Translations under genes and position numbers: made by a program
Source: Chitinophagaceae bacterium
Lineage (GTDB): Bacteria; Bacteroidota; Bacteroidia; Chitinophagales; Chitinophagaceae
Reading direction: 5' to 3'
Assembly: GCA_003168265.1 (NCBI GenBank)
Contig: PMSV01000024.1
Coordinates: 124,001-188,000 of the forward strand
Length of the DNA: 64,000 bases
Shown: one piece after another, positions 50,257 through 59,443 of the stretch
Numbering within the stretch: position 1 is the first letter of the stretch
Layout of the letters: each line of letters opens with the position of its first letter
The notes under the pieces: generated by a model
What the model was told of the DNA's origin: nothing
Seen by the model: the letters and a program-made list of their open reading frames with translations, nothing else
Database searches by the model: none

Positions 50257-51339
50257 TTGGCAACGCATTTTCACAGGTTAAAGATCCGTGATATCAGGAA
50301 GGAAACGGCAGATTGCGTTTCGATCGCTTTCGAGGTTCCGGCAGAATACTCAGAAGAATTCAGGTTCATACAGGGGCAGAATATAACAGTTAGGATCTAT
50401 GATGAAGCCGAAGAAATCCGCCGTTCCTATTCCATTTGCAGCAGCCCCCTGGATGGGGAATTGCGAATTGCAGTCAAAATGATTGAGAAGGGAAGATTTT
50501 CCGCTTATGCATATAAGCTTAGATCGGGCGATGAGTTGGAAATCCTACCTCCAACAGGGAATTTTTTCACAGCCCTGAATCCTGTTCTCAAAAAAAACTA
50601 TGTGGCCTTCGTCGCCGGAAGCGGCATCACACCGGTAATCTCTATCATCAAAACAACCCTCGCTTCAGAACAGGACAGTACATTTACGCTGATTTACGGA
50701 AATAAAAACCGCCATTCCATCATTTTCAGGGAGGAATTAGAGGGTTTAAAAAACAGGTACATGAATCGCTTCAGTCTATATCATGTGCTAAGCCAGGAGG
50801 AAACAGATGCAGGTATCAATCACGGAAGGATCGATCCCGAAAAATGCGAATCCTTCCAGGGACTAACCGGACTCCTGGGTGCAGATGATTTTTTTATATG
50901 TGGTCCTGAATCCATGATCTATGCGGTGAGGGGCTGGTTGGAATCAAGGGGAATCGAGAAGAAGAAAATCCATTATGAACTTTTTACAATACCGGGCGAG
51001 ACAGTGAAGACCGGAGAGGTTTCTGTGATCAAAACCGGAACAGCGAATTCCGGCCATACCAGCCATGTCACTATACGACAGGATGGAATTTCCTTTCAAT
51101 TTGATCTTCCATTCGAAGGAGAGTCGATCCTGAATGCGGCTACGCAAAGAGGTGTAGACCTGCCCTTTTCCTGCAAAGGAGGTGTATGTAGTACCTGCCG
51201 CGCCATGCTGGTTGAAGGCCAGGTAGAGATGGTGCATAATTATGCCCTGGAACAGGATGAACTTGACAGGGGATTCATTCTGACTTGCCAGTCCCATCCC
51301 AGGTCGGAAAAGCTATTCATTGATTTTGACTTGAAATGA
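50257..51339 (+). CDS. paaE: Phenylacetyl-CoA epoxidase reductase subunit PaaE
   Basis: A 360-residue ferredoxin-NADP reductase that feeds electrons to the PaaABC epoxidase. Order: FAD-binding barrel (about 1-105, RRSYSICSSP), NAD(P)-binding domain (about 110-240, GSGITPVISIIKTTL), then a 2Fe-2S ferredoxin domain (about 265-360) with the cluster cysteines in CKGGVCSTCR plus a later Cys in ILTCQSHP. The start is a TTG at 50257, chosen because the family normally begins at ATHFHRLKIRDIR and no ATG fits. It is in the same unit as tetR (15 bases) and about 5 kb from paaABCD. Confidence 0.93.
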   Translation: MATHFHRLKIRDIRKETADCVSIAFEVPAEYSEEFRFIQGQNITVRIYDEAEEIRRSYSICSSPLDGELRIAVKMIEKGRFSAYAYKLRSGDELEILPPTGNFFTALNPVLKKNYVAFVAGSGITPVISIIKTTLASEQDSTFTLIYGNKNRHSIIFREELEGLKNRYMNRFSLYHVLSQEETDAGINHGRIDPEKCESFQGLTGLLGADDFFICGPESMIYAVRGWLESRGIEKKKIHYELFTIPGETVKTGEVSVIKTGTANSGHTSHVTIRQDGISFQFDLPFEGESILNAATQRGVDLPFSCKGGVCSTCRAMLVEGQVEMVHNYALEQDELDRGFILTCQSHPRSEKLFIDFDLK

Positions 51340-51391
51340 TCGTATCTGTTGCGGCCCTATTTTAGATCCTTAAAGAGATTTATATTTGAAT

Positions 51392-54300
51392 ATGCGGTTC
51401 ATCAAATACATGCTTGTATTTGCGGTATTGCTCTCTCCACTGAGATCTTATCTTCAATCATTCAATAAGGTTCCAATCAAGAGATGCCCGGTAAAAATTT
51501 TGGGCATTGAACAGGGTCTATTGCATATGTCAACCAACAGCATCGTAACCGATGGGCTTGGTTTTACATGGGTATCTACACGACTCGGTTTGCAACGCTA
51601 CAACGGAAATGAGTTCGAAAACATAACCCCCATTATCGGAACGGATACCTTTTGGATCAATACTCCGACCTATTTGTTTGGCCTGCAAAACGGAAGCATT
51701 TGGATATCATGGAAAAAGGGACTTCTCGAATACGATCCGGTAACCAACTCTTTTAAAGAATTGGGGGAATTTTCCGCATCCGAAAATTCCTTTTTCGCCA
51801 TAGTGCCACTGATGCAGACGACTGATGGGATTTGGTGTATGCAGGAAAACAGGGGAATTGTCGAATTCAGGAATGGGGAATCTCAACTGATTATAATCGA
51901 CAGTTCCTGTATCCCAGACATCAACCTCACCTTCAATACAGATGATATTCTCAATCGGAAAATCATATCGACCAATGGAAAATTTATATTCATCCGGATA
52001 CCATCCGGCAGAATTCTTCAAATCAATGCTTTAACACACCGATTGGATTATTTCTCGGACTTTAAGGGAGAGTTTATTGGATTTGCATGCGATCAAAGCA
52101 GATTTTATTGTCAAACAACAGTTGGGCTTTATAGTTATTCCATCTTTCCCCACCTTTTGATTCACCTGGTTCCCATCCGGAACTATTACAATGATATTTT
52201 GTTCGTGGGCTGTGTAGAACTATCGGGCAATAACAGCCTTCTGATTGGTTTCAACGGGATGCTGGATGAACTGGATACCAGCCTTCAATTTAAAAGGCAG
52301 TTAACGACTATGAGCAAGGAGCTTCTGGGTTCCGGATCGCCCAAACATCAGATTTATATTGACCGTATGAACAGGATCTGGTTGTTGACGAACAATGGTA
52401 TCTTGTTATTGAGAAACTCTGAAGTGCCTTTTGAACATTATTTTTACCCCGGTTCCAAGATGAACTCCACACGTTGTGTCTATTACGACAGACAAAGCCA
52501 TATTGTTCTGTCCGGTTGTGTTAACATGGATCCTGGCCTGAAAGCGGGATTGCGCCTTTTCGATACTTTATCAGATCCGATCTGGCAAACCCCTTTGATC
52601 ACAAGGCAAATGGGTACCATACTCGGGATTGTAATGTTGGACGATCCCTTCTTTTTGGTCACTACTGGGGATGCCCATGGATGGTATCTGGCAAATATCA
52701 GGGAAAAAAGATTGTCCGGCCTTCTGATGAATGTGGATGAATCAACAAAAAAAGAATTGAATTCTATTCAGTGGATCAATAATCTGCAGTCAGCCGATGA
52801 TTCAACCGTTTATGCGGCAAGTCCGAACAATGTATTCCGATGTGTTTTCCGACGTCATGTTCTGGTACGCGCAGAAAGACAATTGCCCCTTACAGAGCAG
52901 TATAACAATTCCCTCACCTGTTTTCTGCGGACAACCGATCTGGTGATCTGGGCAGGTAGCTATACAGGGATTATCTACCGGATAAAACAGAATAAAATTT
53001 CCGGGACTTATAAAATTAAGGGAGGTTATACGGTACGATGTTTTGCCGAAGACTCTCTGAAACACATTTGGGTAGGAACAGATAGGGGACTTTATGTCTT
53101 TTCAGAATCCGGCGATTTGATCAAGTCCTTTTTTGTGCAATCTGGATTTTTCAGCGACTTTATTTATGCAATCCTGCCTGTTGGAAGAACGGATTCGGTC
53201 TTTGTCAGCAGCAATATGGGTATATCTTTTGTCCCCTTCAACGGTACAATTAAAAATTATACAAAGGAATTTGGGCTCCAGGGCAATGAATTCGATACCG
53301 AATCGGCCGCTGAATCTGAAAATGGCAAACTATTTTTCGGGGGGGTAAACGGGATCAATGCTTTCCAACCTGGAAATCTTTCTACAACAAGGGATACCGC
53401 CATACTCAATATCACCCGGCTGGTTGTCAATGGGTCCTATTTCAATCACAATCTGACAAATTGGATCGGAGACACGATATTGCTAAACTATGATCAGAAT
53501 CACATCCAAATGGATCTGGCGGCCCTGGGATTGTTTAATACAGATGAATATACCTATAGCTATCGATTGAATGGATTTGAAAAAACATGGCAAAGCACCC
53601 ACCAACCTACGGCCATTCGCTATACCATTACTCCAGGAACCTATGGATTTGAAGTGAAATGGAGCCCCATCCTTTCACCTGAAACAGTTTTTTACAGGAA
53701 ATTTGTAATCATCCTCCGCCATCCCTGGTGGCAATCCTGGTGGTTTATTGCAGCCGCAATTTCATGCCTCACAGCCATTTTATCCCTTATCATCTGGCAA
53801 TACAACCACCGCAAATACGCTCAGAAGATTAAAGAAATGCAGGTCAAGCAGGAAATCCAGCATGAACGGGAGCGCATCAGCCGTGATCTGCACGATAATC
53901 TTGGAGCCTATGCGGCCGCCATTGCAGCCAATCTAAGCAGGATACGCGAAACAGATCGAAGCCTGCCGATGATGGAAGAACTGCACCATAATTCAACTGC
54001 AATTGTAACCCAACTGAATGACACGATCTGGGCTCTGAACCGGGAAGCGATTTTACTTACCTCAATCAGCGATCGTTTCAAAGTTTTTTTGCAAAAGATT
54101 GGGCCGAGTTATAGCAGCATCAACATTCAATTGACAGAGTCTATCGATAAGGACCTTGAATTCACCTCGGCCCACGCCTTTCATCTTTTCAGGATCATGC
54201 AGGAAGCGGTAAACAACGGGCTCAGGCATAGCCATTGTAATAACCTTACAATATCCATCGAGAGCAGCATTTTATGGTCGGTCTCCATCATCGACGATGG

Positions 54301-54463
54301 AAATGGTTTGGGAAAGAATTTGGATCAACCCCAGGGCAATGGATTGAGAAATATGAAGCTTCGGGCATCCGAAGCCGGATGGGAGATCATTTGGGATGAT
54401 GAAATCCCTCATGGTACCCGGATTCGCATTCAGGCCCTTCAACGATCCAATGGGGTTCAATAA
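51392..54463 (+). CDS. Propeller-type sensor histidine kinase, HisKA_3 type
   Basis: A 1023-residue sensor with signal peptide, two beta-propeller blocks made of two-component-propeller repeats (about 35-650, for example GLGFTWVSTRLGLQRYNGNEF), a Y_Y_Y domain (about 690-765), a single membrane span (about 781-801) and a cytoplasmic kinase: HisKA_3 with phospho-His in RISRDLHDNLGAYAAAI, N-box MQEAVNNGLRHSH and a G-box DDGNGLGKNLDQ. It is of the NarL/LuxR-partner type, not the hybrid HTCS type, as there is no receiver or DNA-binding domain. No response regulator is adjacent. It ends 1 base before a convergent GH30 gene. Confidence 0.92.
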   Translation: MRFIKYMLVFAVLLSPLRSYLQSFNKVPIKRCPVKILGIEQGLLHMSTNSIVTDGLGFTWVSTRLGLQRYNGNEFENITPIIGTDTFWINTPTYLFGLQNGSIWISWKKGLLEYDPVTNSFKELGEFSASENSFFAIVPLMQTTDGIWCMQENRGIVEFRNGESQLIIIDSSCIPDINLTFNTDDILNRKIISTNGKFIFIRIPSGRILQINALTHRLDYFSDFKGEFIGFACDQSRFYCQTTVGLYSYSIFPHLLIHLVPIRNYYNDILFVGCVELSGNNSLLIGFNGMLDELDTSLQFKRQLTTMSKELLGSGSPKHQIYIDRMNRIWLLTNNGILLLRNSEVPFEHYFYPGSKMNSTRCVYYDRQSHIVLSGCVNMDPGLKAGLRLFDTLSDPIWQTPLITRQMGTILGIVMLDDPFFLVTTGDAHGWYLANIREKRLSGLLMNVDESTKKELNSIQWINNLQSADDSTVYAASPNNVFRCVFRRHVLVRAERQLPLTEQYNNSLTCFLRTTDLVIWAGSYTGIIYRIKQNKISGTYKIKGGYTVRCFAEDSLKHIWVGTDRGLYVFSESGDLIKSFFVQSGFFSDFIYAILPVGRTDSVFVSSNMGISFVPFNGTIKNYTKEFGLQGNEFDTESAAESENGKLFFGGVNGINAFQPGNLSTTRDTAILNITRLVVNGSYFNHNLTNWIGDTILLNYDQNHIQMDLAALGLFNTDEYTYSYRLNGFEKTWQSTHQPTAIRYTITPGTYGFEVKWSPILSPETVFYRKFVIILRHPWWQSWWFIAAAISCLTAILSLIIWQYNHRKYAQKIKEMQVKQEIQHERERISRDLHDNLGAYAAAIAANLSRIRETDRSLPMMEELHHNSTAIVTQLNDTIWALNREAILLTSISDRFKVFLQKIGPSYSSINIQLTESIDKDLEFTSAHAFHLFRIMQEAVNNGLRHSHCNNLTISIESSILWSVSIIDDGNGLGKNLDQPQGNGLRNMKLRASEAGWEIIWDDEIPHGTRIRIQALQRSNGVQ

Positions 54464-54464
54464 T

Positions 54465-55931
54465 TTACAAAACGATCGTCGCTATGGAATGTGGCCAGGC
54501 TGTCACATCTGCTGCTTTCCCTGCGATCCAGAGTTTGTATGGGATCTTCATGGACGTTTGGTTCATCACGACGATTACTAATTTCCCATCGGGATTAATA
54601 AACGCCGTGGTCAGCAATGGGCTCCTGCTTGAAGCGCTGATCACTCTTTTGGCACCCGGCCTGATGAATTTTGAAAAATGGCCGATATAATAATAAGCAT
54701 TGGTATAGATCAATTTGCCAGTCTTCGTGTCGGCATGAATTGGAGCGAAGCAAAAATTCTTCACATGATTGGGACCTCCTTCTTCATCGAGTAAAATATT
54801 CCAGTCCGTCCATCCAACCGTACCATTATTGAAATCATGGATCATGGTTTGCGCATATCGTTCGCCAAGTTTCCATTCATAAATCTTATTCATATTGAAT
54901 GGGCCGTTGCAGCCTTCAGTGAATAGCAGGTTCTTATCCGGGAAAGCCTCATGCACACGTGTAAGATTATCGAATTGCTGGGTTCCCCCGCTCCAATCCT
55001 CATACCAATGAAAAGCCACTCCCCAGGCATATTTCGCGGCCTCGGGATCGCCGAGAATGGTGCTGGCCTGCTGATAGATCAGGTCCTTATTATGATCCCA
55101 AACCATGATTTTCTTATCTCCCAGCCCTTCTTTTTGGAGAGTTGGCCCGAGGTTATTCTTCAGGAAATCTCTCTCATTTTCCGCGCTATAGATGCAGGAT
55201 TCCCAGGTTTGGGTGGCCATGGGTTCATTCTGTATGGTTAGGCCCCAGATAGGGATGCCTTCTGCCTCATAGGCTTTGATGAATTTGACATAGTAATTTG
55301 CCCATGCCTGGTAATATTCAGGCTTCAATTTACCGCCATGAAGTATATCATTATTGGTTTTCATCCAGGCCGGCGGACTCCATGGACTGCAAAACAATAT
55401 GAGCTTGCCGCCAGCAGCAGCGATGACCTCCTTGATGAATGGGATCTTGTATTTCTTATCATGATCGATGGAAAAGGATTGAAGGCTGCTGTCATTGTCC
55501 TTTACATAGGTATAGGTTTCGCTTGAAAAATCACAGCTATGTATATTCGTTCTTCCCAGCGTATAGCCGATTCCCTTTTCCGGGTCATAATAGTCACTGA
55601 GCAGTTCATCCTGTTTGTCTTTGGGGAGTTTTGCGAAGGTCTCTGCCGCCGCATCTGTCAGGGCGCCGCCGATGCCAAGCAGGGTTTGAAAGGTCTTAGT
55701 CGGATCCACAAAAACACAGACCTGGGTTTCTAGAGGCTGCGGCAGGTCCTTAAAAGTCAATGTGTCCGTTGGGCTCAGGCGATAAGTCGTGCTATCCGCC
55801 GTGGTATAGACGATGGGTTTCTTTCCTTCCGTTGAAAATTTGGATTTATTATCCACTGCATTGTTATTTTGGGGTGGCTGGTTGCAAGCCGTCAATAAAA
55901 GGCTGGCCGCAGGCAGGAGCATTTTTCTCAT
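54465..55931 (-). CDS. GH30 glycoside hydrolase (glucosylceramidase/beta-glucosidase type), lipoprotein
   Basis: A 488-residue exported enzyme (lipobox LLLTAC, cysteine 16). The catalytic (beta/alpha)8 part has the GH30 acid/base Glu236 in LTIQNEPMATQTWE and the nucleophile Glu339 in LLFTEGCNGP; the segment LTDAAAETFAKL and GRTNIHSCDFS are typical of GH30_1. A C-terminal beta-sandwich (about 415-488) is present. It should hydrolyse beta-glucosides or beta-1,6-glucans. It is not next to SusC/SusD. Gene ends tail to tail with the sensor kinase and is divergent from paaA. Confidence 0.93.
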   Translation of the reverse strand: MRKMLLPAASLLLTACNQPPQNNNAVDNKSKFSTEGKKPIVYTTADSTTYRLSPTDTLTFKDLPQPLETQVCVFVDPTKTFQTLLGIGGALTDAAAETFAKLPKDKQDELLSDYYDPEKGIGYTLGRTNIHSCDFSSETYTYVKDNDSSLQSFSIDHDKKYKIPFIKEVIAAAGGKLILFCSPWSPPAWMKTNNDILHGGKLKPEYYQAWANYYVKFIKAYEAEGIPIWGLTIQNEPMATQTWESCIYSAENERDFLKNNLGPTLQKEGLGDKKIMVWDHNKDLIYQQASTILGDPEAAKYAWGVAFHWYEDWSGGTQQFDNLTRVHEAFPDKNLLFTEGCNGPFNMNKIYEWKLGERYAQTMIHDFNNGTVGWTDWNILLDEEGGPNHVKNFCFAPIHADTKTGKLIYTNAYYYIGHFSKFIRPGAKRVISASSRSPLLTTAFINPDGKLVIVVMNQTSMKIPYKLWIAGKAADVTAWPHSIATIVL

Positions 55932-56054
55932 TTGGCAAGTTTTGGTTTGTAAATGTAATCATTCGGTAAGATTTTTCACTCGTCACGACTGCCCGGAATT
56001 CGGACTGTCCGTATAAAAAACCATCCCAGGATTAAAAATCCACCCTTGCAAAAG

Positions 56055-56068
56055 CTAACGCTTGTTAG
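56055..56068 (+). promoter_or_regulatory. Operator CTAACGCTTGTTAG at the paa promoter
   Basis: A palindrome CTAAC-N4-GTTAG directly abutting a TTTG (-33) box at the paaA promoter, matching the site before tetR with one base changed. A bound repressor here would block polymerase. Confidence 0.75.
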
Positions 56069-56096
56069 TTTGTCTTCCGAAAATGATTTACCTTTA
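56069..56096 (+). promoter_or_regulatory. Promoter of the paaABCD-G-I operon
   Basis: TTTG (56069-56072), 16 bases, then TACCTTTA (56089-56096), one base off the -7 consensus. The start site would be near 56102, just before the ATG at 56113, so the mRNA leader is about 10 nt. Confidence 0.5.
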
Positions 56097-56112
56097 TTCA
56101 TCAATTCAAGCT

Positions 56113-57057
56113 ATGATCGCTTTGCAGGATGAAAAACATTTTTTGGAAAAGGTAACCCACGAAATCCGGGTTGAACCGAAAGACTGGATGCCCGACCAAT
56201 ATCGCAAGACCCTGATCCGCCAGATCTCGCAGCATGCACATAGCGAAATTGTCGGAATGCTGCCCGAAGGCAATTGGATCACAAGAGCGCCTTCCCTTAA
56301 GAGAAAGGCCATACTCATTGCCAAAGTGCAGGATGAAGCCGGCCATGGCCTCTATTTGTACTCGGCGGCCGAGACCCTGGGTATTTCCAGAGCGGAAATG
56401 ATCGATCAATTGCATTCCGGGAGAGCAAAATATTCATCCATCTTCAATTATCCTACCATTAGCTGGGCTGATATTGGAGCCATCGGCTGGCTGGTGGATG
56501 GGGCGGCGATAATGAACCAGGTCCCTCTATGCCGTTGCAGCTATGGCCCTTATAGCCGTGCTATGGTCAGGATTTGCAAGGAGGAAAGTTTTCATCAGCG
56601 GCAGGGCTTTGATATCCTCCTTAAATTATCGCAGGGATCAAAAGCGCAAAAGAATATGGTGCAGGATTCTATCAACCGCTGGTGGTGGCCCAGTATCATG
56701 ATGTTCGGACCGGCAGATGAATCTTCACCGCACAGCAGACAGAGCATGGAATGGAAGATCAAACGGTTTTCTAATGATGAACTGAGGCAGCGTTTCGTGG
56801 ATATGTGTGCACAGCAGGTGAAAGTGCTGGGTCTTGAATTGCCTGACGAAAAACTCAAATGGAATGAAAAAAGGCAGCAATATGATTTTGGAGAAATAGA
56901 CTGGAAGGAGTTCAGGAATGTGGTCAACGGCAATGGACCCTGTAATAAGGAAAGACTGGCGACCAGGATCAAAGCACATGAAGACGGGGCCTGGGTCCGG
57001 GAAGCTGCTGCTGCACATGCGGAGAAAAGAAGGGCAAAATCCGCCCGTGCAGCCTAA
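56113..57057 (+). CDS. paaA: Phenylacetyl-CoA epoxidase catalytic subunit PaaA
   Basis: A 314-residue di-iron oxygenase subunit that, with PaaBCE, epoxidises the ring of phenylacetyl-CoA. It matches E. coli PaaA along its length: [56 protein letters not shown] (metal site), [30 protein letters not shown] (second metal site) and [12 protein letters not shown]. The ATG 56113 matches the family start; earlier in-frame starts lie in the promoter. It is the first gene of a tight operon (17 bases to paaB). Confidence 0.96.
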   Translation: MIALQDEKHFLEKVTHEIRVEPKDWMPDQYRKTLIRQISQHAHSEIVGMLPEGNWITRAPSLKRKAILIAKVQDEAGHGLYLYSAAETLGISRAEMIDQLHSGRAKYSSIFNYPTISWADIGAIGWLVDGAAIMNQVPLCRCSYGPYSRAMVRICKEESFHQRQGFDILLKLSQGSKAQKNMVQDSINRWWWPSIMMFGPADESSPHSRQSMEWKIKRFSNDELRQRFVDMCAQQVKVLGLELPDEKLKWNEKRQQYDFGEIDWKEFRNVVNGNGPCNKERLATRIKAHEDGAWVREAAAAHAEKRRAKSARAA

Positions 57058-57073
57058 TTCAATTTATGTATAT

Positions 57074-57358
57074 ATGAATAAAGATTGGCCTCTCTGGGAG
57101 GTTTTTATCCGAAGTAAGAATGGCCTGGATCATAAACATGCCGGCAGCCTTCACGCAACAGATGCACGCATGGCCATTGAAAATGCCCGGGATGTCTATA
57201 CACGCAGAATGGAGGGCGTGAGCATTTGGGTGGTGGAATCAAAATATATACACGCGTCTAATCCGGAGGATTCAGATTCACTTTATGATCCCGCAAACGA
57301 CAAAGCCTACAGGCATCCTACTTTTTATGATTTGCCGGAGGAGGTAAAGAATATGTGA
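57074..57358 (+). CDS. paaB: Phenylacetyl-CoA epoxidase subunit PaaB
   Basis: A 94-residue structural subunit of the epoxidase. It begins MNKDWPLWEVFIRSKNGLDHKHAGSLHATDARMA, the family hallmark (a long frame from 56918 is overlap with paaA in another frame). ENARDVYTRRMEGVSIWVVESKYI is also conserved. PaaB links PaaA/PaaC heterodimers in the complex. Tightly spaced with paaA and paaC. Confidence 0.95.
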   Translation: MNKDWPLWEVFIRSKNGLDHKHAGSLHATDARMAIENARDVYTRRMEGVSIWVVESKYIHASNPEDSDSLYDPANDKAYRHPTFYDLPEEVKNM

Positions 57359-57362
57359 TACC

Positions 57363-58127
57363 ATGGAAAATCGATTGAGTTACACTTTGTACCTGGCGGA
57401 CAGCGCCCTGATCCTCTCCCATCGCAACAGCGAATGGACGGGCCATGGGCCGGTATTGGAACAGGATATCGCCATTTCAAATATTGCCCTGGACCTGATC
57501 GGACAGGCGAGAAATTTCTATGATTATGCTGCCAGGCAGATCAACCAGTCCGGTCTGAACGATCCCGCTACCGAAGATTCACTCGCATATCTGAGGGATG
57601 TTCCCGAATTCAAGAACTGTTTGCTGGCAGAATTGCCCCGTGGGGACTGGGCGGTGACCATATTGAGGCAGTTTTTCTTTAGTGCCTACCAAACCCTATT
57701 GTTTGAAAAATTGCAGCATTCCGGGGTCGATGATCTGGCTGCCATTGCGGAGAAATCGCTGAAAGAAGCGACCTATCATCTGCGATGGAGCAGTGAATGG
57801 GTAATCCGGTTGGGCGATGGCACGCAGGAAAGCCGTTCCAGGATACTGGACGCACTGGACCAATTGTGGATGTATACCGGAGAATTGTTAGAACCGGCAC
57901 ATTATGAATTGGCCGCTGCCGTTGAAGGGTATGGGCCGGATCCAGCCACCCTGAAGGAAACCTGGCTTGAAAAAATTCAGGAGGTTTTTGAAGAAGCAGT
58001 TTTGCCGGTTCCGGGAAATGAATGGATGCAAACAGGAGGCAAGACCGGTAAACATACAGAGCACCTGGGTCAATTATTGGCCGAAATGCAGTTCATGCAA
58101 AGAGCATATCCTGGTTGCGAGTGGTAA
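57363..58127 (+). CDS. paaC: Phenylacetyl-CoA epoxidase structural subunit PaaC
   Basis: A 254-residue ferritin-like subunit that pairs with PaaA but lacks the catalytic iron centre. Segments: LYLADSALILSHRNSEWTGHGPVLEQD, NIALDLIGQARNFYDYAA, FKNCLLAELPRGDWAVTILRQF and RWSSEWVIRLGDGTQES. Its length and sequence are normal. It begins 4 bases after paaB. Confidence 0.95.
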   Translation: MENRLSYTLYLADSALILSHRNSEWTGHGPVLEQDIAISNIALDLIGQARNFYDYAARQINQSGLNDPATEDSLAYLRDVPEFKNCLLAELPRGDWAVTILRQFFFSAYQTLLFEKLQHSGVDDLAAIAEKSLKEATYHLRWSSEWVIRLGDGTQESRSRILDALDQLWMYTGELLEPAHYELAAAVEGYGPDPATLKETWLEKIQEVFEEAVLPVPGNEWMQTGGKTGKHTEHLGQLLAEMQFMQRAYPGCEW

Positions 58128-58139
58128 TTATTAAAAGAA

Positions 58140-58643
58140 ATGATTCGGTCTGAACATATTACAATCGAAAAAGTCCGTCAAATCCTGGAGCAGGTGACTG
58201 ATCCCGAAATCCCTGTGCTCTCGATAATCGACCTGGGTATCCTGAGAGATATCCGGATCAATGGATCCGGTCTGGAATTGATCCTGACGCCGACCTATAG
58301 CGGTTGCCCCGCCATGGATACGATCCGGATCCAGACCCGTATGGTCCTTTTGCAAAATGGGATTTACGGGGTAAAGATCACGACCCTTCTTTCTCCTGCA
58401 TGGACCACGGATTGGATGACGGAATCCGGCAAAGAAAAGCTGCGTGCTTTTGGTATTGCCCCTCCGAACTCAAAGCAGCAGGTCTGTGATACAAAGCTCT
58501 TTCATGAAGAAGAAGCCATACAGTGTCCGCATTGCCGGTCCTATAAGACCAGACTGATCAGTCAATTTGGTTCGACGGCCTGTAAGGCACTCTACCAATG
58601 CAATGATTGCCGGGAGCCCTTCGATTATTTTAAATGCCACTGA
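58140..58643 (+). CDS. paaD: Phenylacetate-pathway protein PaaD
   Basis: A 167-residue MIP18/DUF59-type protein thought to help assemble or mature the epoxidase metal centres. Residues about 5-95 are the DUF59 domain (VTDPEIPVLSIIDLGILRDI, TPTYSGCPAMDTI), and the end (about 125-167) is a zinc-ribbon-like tail with CPHC and CNDC pairs. This C-terminal ribbon is typical of PaaD. It starts 12 bases after paaC. Confidence 0.93.
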   Translation: MIRSEHITIEKVRQILEQVTDPEIPVLSIIDLGILRDIRINGSGLELILTPTYSGCPAMDTIRIQTRMVLLQNGIYGVKITTLLSPAWTTDWMTESGKEKLRAFGIAPPNSKQQVCDTKLFHEEEAIQCPHCRSYKTRLISQFGSTACKALYQCNDCREPFDYFKCH

Positions 58644-58650
58644 AATCAAC

Positions 58651-59427
58651 ATGCCAACCATCCAGATAGAAATAAAAGAAAGGATTTGCCAGATCACACT
58701 GAACAGGCCGGAAAAATTCAATGCATTCAACCGGGAAATGGCCCTTGATCTGCAAGAGGCGCTTGACAGGGTCGCAATGGACAAGCATATAAGAGCCGTC
58801 TACCTTACCGGCGCAGGAAAAGCTTTCTGCTCAGGTCAGGATTTGGGCGAATTGATAGGTCCGGATGCACCCGGCTTTGGCCAGATCCTTTCAGAACATT
58901 ATAATCCGATCGTTAGAAGGATCAGAAACCTGGAAAAACCTGTGCTGGCCGCTGTCAATGGTGTAGCTGCAGGCGCCGGAGCCAATATCGCACTCTGCTG
59001 CGATATTGTTGTAGCTGCTCATTCATCCTCCTTCGTACAGGCTTTTTCAAAAGTGGGATTGATACCGGATAGCGGTGGTACATTTTTTCTTCCCCGTCTC
59101 ATCGGATTCCAGAAAGCTTCTGCACTGTCGATGCTGGGAGAAAGGCTCAATGCAATCGATGCCGAAAAAATGGGCCTGGTCTATAAGGTTTATCCGGACG
59201 GTGAATTTGCCGCAGAATCCTGGAAACTGACTCTAACGGTATCCCTATTGCCGACCAGGGCCCTTGCCTATATCAAAAAAGCGCTGAACGCTTCGATGGC
59301 GAATTCCTTCGAAGAACAATTGGCCCTTGAAGACCAATTACAGCAGGCTGCAGGACAAACTGAGGATTACCGGGAAGGAATATCCGCTTTTCTTGAGAAA
59401 AGGCCTCCGAATTTTAAAGGTGAATGA
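58651..59427 (+). CDS. paaG: 1,2-epoxyphenylacetyl-CoA isomerase PaaG
   Basis: A 258-residue crotonase-fold enzyme that isomerises the epoxide to a seven-membered oxepin-CoA. Segments: ITLNRPEKFNAFNREMALDL, LTGAGKAFCSGQDLGEL (oxyanion hole), AAVNGVAAGAGANIALCCDI and the PaaG-type FSKVGLIPDSGGTFFLPRLIG with Asp in place of the second crotonase Glu. The ATG 58651 is the start; upstream in-frame codons overlap paaD. It lies 7 bases after paaD. PaaF (another hydratase) is the alternative but the IPDSGG loop favours PaaG. Confidence 0.9.
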   Translation: MPTIQIEIKERICQITLNRPEKFNAFNREMALDLQEALDRVAMDKHIRAVYLTGAGKAFCSGQDLGELIGPDAPGFGQILSEHYNPIVRRIRNLEKPVLAAVNGVAAGAGANIALCCDIVVAAHSSSFVQAFSKVGLIPDSGGTFFLPRLIGFQKASALSMLGERLNAIDAEKMGLVYKVYPDGEFAAESWKLTLTVSLLPTRALAYIKKALNASMANSFEEQLALEDQLQQAAGQTEDYREGISAFLEKRPPNFKGE

Positions 59428-59443
59428 TGTAAAACCGAAATTC

